A stretch of DNA of 37,082 bases from the NCBI GenBank assembly GCA_002868945.1, contig PKTX01000069.1:1-37082 (forward strand), in the 5' to 3' direction. Source of the DNA: Desulfobulbaceae bacterium. Lineage in GTDB: Bacteria; Desulfobacterota; Desulfobulbia; Desulfobulbales; SURF-16. Both the position numbers and the translations under genes were made by a program. Shown piece by piece: positions 8,811-15,861 of the stretch. The notes below the pieces were generated by a model. That model worked only from the letters and a program-made list of their open reading frames with translations, did no database searches and was not told where the DNA came from. How positions within the stretch are numbered: the stretch's first letter is position 1; each line of letters begins with the position of its first letter.

Positions 8811-9213
8811 AGCTTTCCCCGCCTTGCCTCTCCCGTTTTTTTGCCCACACAACCTCCCGACTTGACCTATCATTCCGTCATGGCGTGACAATTTCGTCCT
8901 GCAATACACTGTTGCCCTTCCGGATAGGTGTGCACAGCAGAAGAGGGATCCACCCGGCGGAATTGTGATTCAGCTGACGCCTTACACCTCCCACCTCACC
9001 CACTTGGACGCTTTCACAAACTCAAAAAACTTTCCCGGCTAAGCATGGCAAATAACGGCGGAAAATCTCCCGCCTGCCGCCATGCCCGGCCATGCGTGCA
9101 TGATCCGTTTGATATGACACCGTAAAACCGCCATACTGAGACAAGAGCCCCGCTCCTGGCTGCTCTTCCGCACCGCCATTTTTTTCCCAAACCTTCTCAA
9201 AAGGAGAAGCGCC
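8811..9213. other. Leader region of the ORP-like operon
   Basis: About 400 bases with no recognisable gene between the terminator at 8771-8810 and the zinc-ribbon gene. Several short GC hairpins occur, such as GGCGG/CCGCC near 9056-9075. The only sigma-54-like spacing (GG at 9158-9159 and GC at 9170-9171, ten bases between) matches the consensus poorly. No sigma-70 promoter stands out. Confidence 0.4.
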
Positions 9214-9399
9214 ATGTCAACGCAGAGGAAATTCAAGTGCAGTGACTGTCAATTTGAATGGGAGGCCCCCCATGGCTCCGGCCAGACCGGCCGAGAGATG
9301 GTCTGCCCGAAATGCGGCAGCAAAAACATCCACCGGACAGACAGCGGCGGCGCCGGACGCGGCAGAGGTTGTGGGCCGGGCGGCTGTCGCAGGCCATAG
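9214..9399 (+). CDS. Small zinc-ribbon protein with Gly/Arg/Cys tail
   Basis: A 61-residue protein with two CxxC knuckles, Cys9-Cys12 (CSDC) and Cys31-Cys34 (CPKC), forming a rubredoxin/zinc-ribbon type metal site, and a C-terminal tail rich in Gly and Arg with two more Cys (GRGCGPGGCRRP). AAGGAG lies seven bases before the ATG. It starts the operon of NifX-like and MinD-like genes, 14 bases before the next gene. The glycine-rich tail resembles that of the following NifX-like protein. Function is unknown; a metal-binding or redox accessory role to the complex is inferred from position only. Confidence 0.8.
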   Translation: MSTQRKFKCSDCQFEWEAPHGSGQTGREMVCPKCGSKNIHRTDSGGAGRGRGCGPGGCRRP

Positions 9400-9413
9400 A
9401 GAGGGAGAAGCTT

Positions 9414-9842
9414 ATGAAACTTTGTATTACATGCGCCGGCAAAGACAAGGAGGCCGCCATTGACACCGCCTTTGGCAGGGCCCCTTACTTTTTCATTATC
9501 GACACCAACACCAATTCCGAGGAGATTGTTGCCAACAGCGCTGTCGACCAAGACCATGGCGCCGGCATTGCTGCCGCCCAACTCCTGGCCGACCGTGGCG
9601 TGGACGCAGTGCTCACCGGCCAGGTGGGCCCCAACACCTTTGCCGCCCTCCAGGCTGCCGGCATAAAGCTCTTTGTCGGAGCCTCCTCCGGGGACACGGT
9701 GAACCAGGCCCTGGCCAAATTCAAGACCGATCACTACCAGGAGGCCAACAACCCATCAACAGCCCCGCATTGCGGACCCGGCCCGGGCAGAGGCCAGGGA
9801 CACGGCAGGGGGCAAGGCAGAGGGCGATGCCGACAGAAATAA
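9414..9842 (+). CDS. NifX/NifB-C-like (orange-protein family) metal-cluster-binding protein
   Basis: The 142-residue protein belongs to the dinitrogenase iron-molybdenum cofactor family: an RNase H-like fold with a start strand KLCITCAGKD, AAIDTAFGRAPYFFIID, the HGAGIAAAQLLADRGVDAVLTGQ region and ALQAAGIKLFVGA. Members bind Mo/Fe or Mo-Cu clusters; the Desulfovibrio orange protein ORP is one. The C-terminal ~25 residues are a Gly/Arg/His/Cys-rich tail common in anaerobe paralogs. GAGGGAG upstream supports the ATG at 9414 rather than the longer frame from 9258, which overlaps the zinc-ribbon gene. It overlaps the next ATPase gene by 16 bases. No nitrogenase genes are nearby, so a nitrogenase role is unlikely. 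Confidence 0.88.
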   Translation: MKLCITCAGKDKEAAIDTAFGRAPYFFIIDTNTNSEEIVANSAVDQDHGAGIAAAQLLADRGVDAVLTGQVGPNTFAALQAAGIKLFVGASSGDTVNQALAKFKTDHYQEANNPSTAPHCGPGPGRGQGHGRGQGRGRCRQK

Positions 9843-10771
9843 ACCGGCAGCTGCCCCCTGAGATACTGGCAGCCTATCATGCCAAGCCATTTGCCGTGCC
9901 GCTCATCGGCGTGACCGGCGGCAAGGGCGGCGTCGGCAAAACCACGGTGGCCGTCAATCTGGCCTGCGCCCTGGCGGACATGGGGCTCCGCGTCGCCTTG
10001 GCCGATGCGGATGTGGATGGCCCCAATGCCGCCCTGCTCCTGGGCCTGCCCCTGGAGAATCCTCGCGATGTCTGCATGTCCATCCCCCTGGTTGAGGCGG
10101 CCAAATGCACCTCATGCGGAGCCTGCGTCAAGGCCTGTCGACTCAACGCCCTCTTTCTCCCCAAAGGGAAGGCGCCCATCCTGCTCGGAGCCTGCAACGG
10201 CTGCCAGGCCTGTTTCCTGGTCTGTGAACCCCAAGCCCTGCACCGCGGCCACAAGACCATAGGCACAACCTCTATCACCCGCCGCCCGCAACTGTCCCTC
10301 TACTCCGGGGAACTCATGCCCTCCCAGGAAGAAAGCGCCCTGGTGGTGCAGGAGGTCAAGCATCTCCTCTTTCAGGAGGCGGAGAAGTATGACATCCTCG
10401 TGGTCGACACCTCGCCCGGCGCCCATTGTGACGTGATCAAGGCCCTGCAGGGTGCTGATCTGGTCATCACGGTCACCGAGCCCACGCCGCTGGCCAGCCA
10501 TGACTTTGAGCTGATTCTCCAGCTCCTCGATATCTTTGCCCTGAAGGGCGTTGCCTTTCTCAACCGCAGCAATCTGCCCTCTTCCCAGAAGAAGATCCGG
10601 CAGATTGCCCGGCAACACCACATTCCCTTTGCCGCGGAAATGAAAATGGACGACCACCTTGTCGCCAGCTATGTGGCAGGCAGGCCGCTGGTCACCATGT
10701 TCCCGGAAGAGACCGCCGCCAAGACATTTGTGCGGCTGGCCCGGGACCTGACTCGGGAGTATCTGTCATGA
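9827..10771 (+). CDS. MinD-superfamily ATPase with inserted 2[4Fe-4S] ferredoxin domain (first)
   Basis: A 314-residue P-loop ATPase. The deviant Walker A GGKGGVGKTT is at residues 31-40. A ferredoxin-like insert follows, with Cys94-97-100-104 (CTSCGACVKAC) and Cys123-126-129-133 (CNGCQACFLVC), enough for two [4Fe-4S] clusters. The Walker B and switch region DILVVDTSPGAHCDV and the TVTEPTPLASHD motif follow. The ATG at 9827 is preferred over one at 9770 because the latter lies deep within the NifX-like gene. Gene pairs of this type form part of the Desulfovibrio ORP complex and are restricted to anaerobes. It overlaps the second ATPase by four bases. Confidence 0.9.
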   Translation: MPTEINRQLPPEILAAYHAKPFAVPLIGVTGGKGGVGKTTVAVNLACALADMGLRVALADADVDGPNAALLLGLPLENPRDVCMSIPLVEAAKCTSCGACVKACRLNALFLPKGKAPILLGACNGCQACFLVCEPQALHRGHKTIGTTSITRRPQLSLYSGELMPSQEESALVVQEVKHLLFQEAEKYDILVVDTSPGAHCDVIKALQGADLVITVTEPTPLASHDFELILQLLDIFALKGVAFLNRSNLPSSQKKIRQIARQHHIPFAAEMKMDDHLVASYVAGRPLVTMFPEETAAKTFVRLARDLTREYLS

Positions 10772-11658
10772 AAGAGGTGGTCGTCATCAGCGGCAAGGGC
10801 GGTGTCGGCAAATCATCCATCACCGCGGCACTGGCCTCGCTCCTCTTGACCGAGAAACAGCGCATCGTTCTGGCCGACACAGACGTGGATGCCCCCAACC
10901 TCAATCTTGTCCTGGGAGCTCGCCTCGACACCTCTGAAGAGATTGCCGCATCGGCCAAGGCCTTTATCGATCCGGACAAATGCATGGCGTGCATGGCCTG
11001 CATGGATGTCTGCCGCTTTTCAGCCATCATCGGCACCGATCACCCCATTATCGTCAACTATGCCTGTGAGGGCTGCGGGGCGTGCGGCCTGGTCTGCCCC
11101 GAGGAGGCTATCAGTATTCACGAAGTGGTCAATGGCCGGCTCAACACCATGCGTGCCGGCAACATGCTTCTGGTGGCCGGCGCACTCATGGTGGGGGCGA
11201 GCAGCTCCGGCCGACTGGTGGACATGGTAAAGAAAAGAGCCCGCCGAGAGGCGGAACAATGCCGGGCCGACCTGATCCTCACCGACGGCCCGCCCGGCAT
11301 CGGCTGCCCGGTCATTGCCGCGATCAAGGGAGCTGATTATGTGGTCCTGATAACAGAGCCTACTCCGGCCGCCCTCCATGATCTACGGCGCGTCATCGAC
11401 GTGGTTCGCCACTTCATGACGCCTTTAGGCCTTGTCATCAACCGGGCGGATCTGCATGCCCCATCCCAACGCACTATCCGCGACTTTGCCCTGGCCAACG
11501 ATTACGCCCTGCTGGGCACCATCCCCTCTGACCAGAACATGACCCGGGCCCTGGAGCAGGGCCGATCCGTGGTGGTCGCCTATCCGGAAACTCCGGCCGC
11601 GCTGGCCCTGCGGGCGGTGGCCGGAGCACTGGCGGCCCACCTTACCGCCCTGCCATGA
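10768..11658 (+). CDS. MinD-superfamily ATPase with inserted 2[4Fe-4S] ferredoxin domain (second)
   Basis: A 296-residue paralog of the preceding gene, coupled to it by an ATGA overlap. Walker A is SGKGGVGKSS at residues 8-17; the ferredoxin insert has Cys72-75-78-82 (CMACMACMDVC) and Cys100-103-106-110 (CEGCGACGLVC); LILTDGPPGIGCPV is the Walker B and switch region. Both cluster motifs are complete. Tandem, non-identical copies suggest a heterodimeric ATPase, as MinD-type enzymes act as dimers sandwiching ATP. In Desulfovibrio the equivalent pair was reported to interact with the orange protein; the same partnership here is inference from gene order. Confidence 0.9.
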   Translation: MKEVVVISGKGGVGKSSITAALASLLLTEKQRIVLADTDVDAPNLNLVLGARLDTSEEIAASAKAFIDPDKCMACMACMDVCRFSAIIGTDHPIIVNYACEGCGACGLVCPEEAISIHEVVNGRLNTMRAGNMLLVAGALMVGASSSGRLVDMVKKRARREAEQCRADLILTDGPPGIGCPVIAAIKGADYVVLITEPTPAALHDLRRVIDVVRHFMTPLGLVINRADLHAPSQRTIRDFALANDYALLGTIPSDQNMTRALEQGRSVVVAYPETPAALALRAVAGALAAHLTALP

Positions 11659-11683
11659 CAAAACAACGCCGATTAAAGACGCT

Positions 11684-12874
11684 ATGGACCCTTCCCAAAA
11701 AACAGCCTGGCTGTCCATTGCCACCAATATGCTGCTGGTGGCCATCAAAACCAGTATTGCCCTTATCTCCGGCAGCCTGGCCGTGGCAGCGGACGCCATC
11801 CACTCCCTCTCCGACGTGGTCTCCTCGGCCATTATCCTGCTCGGCATCAAGATCGCCGACCGGCCGGCCCGCGGCTTCCCCTACGGCCTCTACAAGGTGG
11901 AAAACCTGGTGGCCATGGGCACCTCAATCCTCATCCTCTTTGCCGGTTATGAGATCATCAAGACCGTCTTTGGCGGGGGCGGGCCGGCCATTCCCCGGCA
12001 GCTGCCTCTGGCCATCACCGGCGTCTCGCTGACCATTGTCATCACCTGGCTCTTTTCCAGGTATGAACTGAAAAAAGGCCATGAAACCGGCTCCCCCAGC
12101 CTGATTGCCGATGCCCGCCATATCTGGTCCGACATGCTCTCCTCCCTGGTGATCCTGACGGCGCTGCTCGGCAGCGCCCTGGGTCTGGCCATTGACAAGT
12201 ATGCCGCCGTCATCGTGGTCTTTTTCATTGCTCGCTCCGCTATCATCATTCTGCTTGACTCTGTCCGGGTCCTGCTGGACGCCTCCCTCAACTACCAGAG
12301 CCTCACCCGCATCAGGGAAATCGTCCTGGCCGACACGCGGGTGGCGGCGATCAACAATATCTGGGCCCGGAATGCCGGCCGCTATAAATTTGTCGAGCTT
12401 GATCTGATCCTGCGGGTCAAGGAGCTGGAAAAGGGCCACCAGGTCGCCAAGGAGATTGAAAATCGGGTAAAGAGGGAGCTCGGCCAGGTGGATCGCGTCC
12501 TCATCCATGCCCAACCCCGGCAGGGGGAACTGCTCACCATGGCCATTCCCCTCAACCCGGATCAGGAGACCATCTCAGACCATTTCGGTGAGGCGCCTTT
12601 TTTCCGCCTCGTGCGGCTGCAGCGCCGCAGCGGCCATATTGTCGAGGAAGAGCTGCTGGCCAATCCATACCTTGAGGAAGAAAAGGCCAAGGGCATCAAG
12701 GTGGCCAAGTGGCTCCTGGAAAAAGGCCTTGAGGTGCTGATCTCCCGCCATGATCAGGCGGACAAGGGCCCTGGTTTTGTCCTTGGCAACGGCGGCGCCG
12801 AGATTCTGGTCACCGAAGAAAAGAGCGCCTCTAGGGCGCTGAATCAAGCAGGCAAAGTCAACAGCAGCACATAG
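11684..12874 (+). CDS. Cation diffusion facilitator fused to a NifX-type domain
   Basis: The 396-residue protein is a CDF metal/proton antiporter with six helices over residues ~8-210. Its transport site reads as His40-x3-Asp44 (IHSLSD, helix 2) and His146-x3-Asp150 (RHIWSD, helix 5), the HD-HD set typical of Zn-type members. A ZT-dimer cytoplasmic domain follows (~213-280). From residue ~283 a second cytoplasmic domain of the NifX/ORP family follows (MAIPLNP, SDHFGEAPFFRLV, GIKVAKWLLEKGLEVLI, KGPGFVLGNGGAEIL). The start ATG at 11684 has only a weak ribosome site (TAAAGA). It lies between the MinD-type pair and mrp in one operon. The NifX part may sense or receive the transported metal. Confidence 0.9.
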   Translation: MDPSQKTAWLSIATNMLLVAIKTSIALISGSLAVAADAIHSLSDVVSSAIILLGIKIADRPARGFPYGLYKVENLVAMGTSILILFAGYEIIKTVFGGGGPAIPRQLPLAITGVSLTIVITWLFSRYELKKGHETGSPSLIADARHIWSDMLSSLVILTALLGSALGLAIDKYAAVIVVFFIARSAIIILLDSVRVLLDASLNYQSLTRIREIVLADTRVAAINNIWARNAGRYKFVELDLILRVKELEKGHQVAKEIENRVKRELGQVDRVLIHAQPRQGELLTMAIPLNPDQETISDHFGEAPFFRLVRLQRRSGHIVEEELLANPYLEEEKAKGIKVAKWLLEKGLEVLISRHDQADKGPGFVLGNGGAEILVTEEKSASRALNQAGKVNSST

Positions 12875-12884
12875 AGAGGAGGAG

Positions 12885-13922
12885 ATGATGGAGAAGCAAG
12901 AGATCCGCCAGGCCCTGCAGGGTGTTCTGCATCCCAAGCTGCACAAAAGTCTGATTGAGCTGGGCTTGATCCGTGATATTGCCGTCAGTGATGGAGTGGT
13001 TTCCCTGACCCTGGCCTTAAAGAGCAGGCGCGCCCCTCTGCAGAAAGAGCTGACTGCGGCCATTACCGAGGCGCTGACGCCTCTGGCCGGGGTCACCGCC
13101 GTCCAGGTAGAGATCGCCGCCCTGGAGCCGGCCGAGGCGGAGCGCTTATTTCCCAGCCCCCCCTTGAAAGGTATTGAAAAGGTAAAACATTTTCTGGCGG
13201 TGGCCAGCGGCAAGGGTGGCGTGGGCAAGACCACCATTGCCGTTAATGTGGCCCTGGCCCTGGCCAGGCAGGGCTGCAAGGTCGGCCTTCTCGATGCCGA
13301 CATCTATGGCCCCAGCGTGCCGTTGATGCTGGGCCTCACCAAGGCGGTGGAGCAGGAGGATGAGATGATCATCCCCGCAGAGAAGTATGGCCTGCGCATC
13401 ATGTCCCTGGGCATGACGGCCGGCCAGGATGCCGCCTTTATCTGGCGCGGGCCCCTGGTCGCCAAGATGATCAACCAACTACTGGACCGAGTGCGCTGGG
13501 GGGAGCTCGACTATCTGGTCATCGATCTGCCGCCCGGCACCGGTGATCCCTCCATCACCATTGCCAAGGCCCTGCCCCACTGCCGCATCCTCATGGTGAC
13601 CACTACCCAGGAGATCGCCTTGGCCGATGTGCGCCGCGCCATCAACCTCTTTAACAAGAGCGGCCGGACCATTTGCGGCCTGGTGGAAAACATGTCCTAT
13701 TTCCTCTGTGAGCACTCGGACAAACCCATTGAAATCTTCGGCCACGGCGGCGGCGAACAGCTCAGCAAGGAGACCAACCTGCCGCTGCTTGCTGCCATTC
13801 CGCTGGACCTGACCATCCGCCAGGGCGGCGATAGCGGCGTACCGATCATGGAGTCGGCGCCCGACTCGGCCACGGCCGCTGTTTTTGCGGCCATTGCCGA
13901 AAAAATAACAGCCCGTGCCTGA
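12885..13922 (+). CDS. mrp: Mrp/ApbC-family Fe-S cluster carrier ATPase
   Basis: A 345-residue protein with an N-terminal MIP18/DUF59 domain (residues ~5-85) and a NBP35/Mrp ATPase: Walker A SGKGGVGKTT at 108-117, DADIYGPSVPLMLGL, FIWRGPLVAKMINQLL, LVIDLPPGTGDPS. Family members bind and transfer [4Fe-4S] clusters via a CxxC near the C-terminus. Here that motif reads Cys275-Glu-His-Ser278, so the second cysteine is absent. GAGAGGAGG precedes two adjacent ATGs (12885 and 12888); either may be used. It is the last gene of the ORP-like operon, and the adjacent ABC-F gene is convergent, 17 bases away. Cytoplasmic. Confidence 0.92.
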   Translation: MMEKQEIRQALQGVLHPKLHKSLIELGLIRDIAVSDGVVSLTLALKSRRAPLQKELTAAITEALTPLAGVTAVQVEIAALEPAEAERLFPSPPLKGIEKVKHFLAVASGKGGVGKTTIAVNVALALARQGCKVGLLDADIYGPSVPLMLGLTKAVEQEDEMIIPAEKYGLRIMSLGMTAGQDAAFIWRGPLVAKMINQLLDRVRWGELDYLVIDLPPGTGDPSITIAKALPHCRILMVTTTQEIALADVRRAINLFNKSGRTICGLVENMSYFLCEHSDKPIEIFGHGGGEQLSKETNLPLLAAIPLDLTIRQGGDSGVPIMESAPDSATAAVFAAIAEKITARA

Positions 13923-13939
13923 AGGGGCGGCCGGCTCGC

Positions 13940-15556
13940 TCAGGAAAGTTCCCGGCGCAGCTTGATGACCCGCTCATCCGTCAGATATTCGTCAAAGGGC
14001 ATCATGCGATCGATAATGCCGCCGGGCAGGATCTCGACAATACGATTGGCAATGGTGGCGACGAACTGATGATCGTGGGAGGCGAAGAGGATCACCTCGG
14101 GAAAGGCGATCAGGGCATTATTGAGGGCGGTGATCGATTCCAGATCAAGGTGGTTGGTGGGCTCATCCAGGATAAGGGCATTGGCCTCGGAGAGCATCAT
14201 GCGGGCGAGCATGCAGCGCACCCGCTCACCACCGGAGAGCACCGAGGTCTTCTTCAGGGCCTCATCACCTGAAAAGAGCATCTTGCCGAGAAAACCACGG
14301 GCAAAGCTCTCGCCCTCGCTGGCCGGGGTAAAGCGGCCCAACCACTCCACCAGGGTGGCATCATCCTGAAAAAAGGCGCTGTTCTCCTTGGGAAAATAGG
14401 AGGTGGACATGGTCACCCCCCAGCGGTAACTGCCGCTGTCCGGCGCCACTTCACCGGCCAGGATGGCAAAGAGGGTGGACTTGGCCAGAGTGTTGGTGCT
14501 GCCGACAAAGGCGATCTTGTCCCCCTTGTTCACCGTCAGACTCATATCGGCAAGAAGCGGCACACCGTCAACCTCCTTGGCGAGCCCGTCAATCTCCAGG
14601 ATATTATCGCCGCAGGAGCGGCCGGCCTTGAACTGAATAAAGGGGTATTTCCGGGAGGAGGTCGGCATCTCCTCAATGGTCAGCTTTTCCAGCAGCTTTT
14701 TCCGGGAGGTGGCCTGCTTGGCCTTGGAGGCGTTGGAGGAAAAACGGCGGATAAAGTCTTGCAGCTCCTTGGCCTTGGCAGCGCTCTTCTTGTTGTCGTT
14801 CTGCTTCTGCTGCAGGGCAAGCTGGCTGGCCTCGTACCAGAAGTCGTAATTGCCGACATAGACGGTGACCCGGCCGAAATCGATATCCGCCATATGGGTA
14901 CAGACCTGGTTGAGAAAATGGCGATCATGGGAGACAATGATCACCGTGTTGCTGAAGCGCTCCAGAAAATGCTCCAGCCAGGTGATGGAGTCGAAATCCA
15001 GGTTGTTGGTGGGCTCATCCAGGAGCAGGACATCCGGATTGCCGAACAGGGCCTGTGCCAGCAGGACCCGCACCTTGTCGCCGCCCTCCAGCTCCTTCAT
15101 CTTTTTATGGTGTAATGCCTCGCCGATGCCGAGGCCGGCCAGCAGGGTGCCGGCCTCAGACTCGGCCTCATAGCCGTTCATTTCGCCGAACTCGGCCTCC
15201 AGCTCGCCGCTGCGGATGCCGTCCTCATCGGTGAAGTCGCTCTTGGCATAGATGGCCTCGCGCTCCACCATGATCTCATAGAGACGGGGATGGCCCATGA
15301 TCACGGTGTGCAGGACGCTTTTCTCGTCAAAGGCGAAATGGTCCTGGCGCAGCATGGCCAAGCGCTGCCGCGCCCCCAGGGAGACCTCGCCGCGATCCGG
15401 ATCGATCTCGCCGGCCAGAATCTTCAAAAAGGTGGATTTACCGGCGCCGTTGGCGCCGATCAGGCCATAGCAATTACCAGGGGTAAACTTGATGGTAACG
15501 TCTTGGAAAATTACCCTCTTGCCATAGGAGAGGGCGACATTGGCGGTAGATATCAT
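13940..15556 (-). CDS. ABC-F family ATPase (YbiT-like)
   Basis: The 538-residue soluble protein has two ATP-binding domains without membrane segments, joined by the Lys/Gln-rich ABC-F linker (QLALQQKQNDNKKSAAKAKE, RRFSSNASKAKQATSR). Domain 1: Walker A GANGAGKST (34-42), signature ELEGGDKVRVLLAQALFG, Walker B VLLLDEPTNNLD. Domain 2: signature SVLSGGERVRCMLARMML and Walker B ALILDEPTNHLD are canonical, but the Walker A reads GSTNTLAKST (352-361), which lacks the last glycine and has one extra residue. ABC-F proteins of the YbiT group bind ribosomes and modulate translation. No good ribosome site precedes the ATG at 15556. Confidence 0.92.
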   Translation of the reverse strand: MISTANVALSYGKRVIFQDVTIKFTPGNCYGLIGANGAGKSTFLKILAGEIDPDRGEVSLGARQRLAMLRQDHFAFDEKSVLHTVIMGHPRLYEIMVEREAIYAKSDFTDEDGIRSGELEAEFGEMNGYEAESEAGTLLAGLGIGEALHHKKMKELEGGDKVRVLLAQALFGNPDVLLLDEPTNNLDFDSITWLEHFLERFSNTVIIVSHDRHFLNQVCTHMADIDFGRVTVYVGNYDFWYEASQLALQQKQNDNKKSAAKAKELQDFIRRFSSNASKAKQATSRKKLLEKLTIEEMPTSSRKYPFIQFKAGRSCGDNILEIDGLAKEVDGVPLLADMSLTVNKGDKIAFVGSTNTLAKSTLFAILAGEVAPDSGSYRWGVTMSTSYFPKENSAFFQDDATLVEWLGRFTPASEGESFARGFLGKMLFSGDEALKKTSVLSGGERVRCMLARMMLSEANALILDEPTNHLDLESITALNNALIAFPEVILFASHDHQFVATIANRIVEILPGGIIDRMMPFDEYLTDERVIKLRRELS

Positions 15557-15731
15557 AAGAGATTCACGACAGGTCTCGCTGAGTCGGCCACCGGGGCCGC
15601 TGCAGTTGTTTATTTTTCGAGGAAAGCGGGCCGCCAGACGTCATGCTCGAGCAAAGCCGGCCGCCTGGTGGACAGAGCAGTCACATATACAATGCCTGCC
15701 TCAACACGGAAAGGGGAAAGTAGAACAAGAT
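15557..15731. other. Upstream region of the ABC-F gene
   Basis: No gene recognised. The stretch must contain the leftward ABC-F promoter, but I see no clear -35/-10 pair. It is bounded by the hairpin at 15732-15756 and the palindromic repeat at 15780-15861. Confidence 0.4.
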
Positions 15732-15756
15732 GGTCCTGGCGTCAGGCGCCAGGACC
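15732..15756 (-). terminator. Hairpin downstream of the HD-GYP gene
   Basis: Perfect ten-base arms GGTCCTGGCG / CGCCAGGACC around TCAGG. Read on the minus strand it lies about 100 bases after the HD-GYP stop and is followed by a pyrimidine-rich run (CTTGTTCTACTTTCCCC). A terminator is plausible, but the U-tract is not ideal. Confidence 0.45.
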
Positions 15757-15779
15757 GCCGATTTGCCTGGCCTGGCGGC

Positions 15780-15861
15780 CTAGGAGCCTGTCGGACTTAG
15801 ACATAAATCTACTGCAAATTCGAATTTTCGCTACGATTCTCTAAGTCCGACAGGTTCCTAG
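15780..15861. repeat. 82-base palindromic repeat with CTAG ends
   Basis: Arms of 22 bases (15780-15801 and 15840-15861) match with one mismatch: CTAGGAGCCTGTCGGACTTA inverted as TAAGTCCGACAGGTTCCTAG, plus TA/CT at the inner edges. The 38-base AT-rich centre has no coding potential. It has the form of a minimal transposable element. The TAG stop of the HD-GYP gene is its terminal CTAG. Confidence 0.65.

Noticed and set aside
9156-9172. Possible sigma-54 promoter before the ORP-like operon
   Set aside because: The GG-N10-GC spacing is present, but only TGGC and the GC match the consensus; the rest (TG, CC) does not. The expectation comes from Desulfovibrio, where the orp operons depend on sigma-54, so bias is likely.
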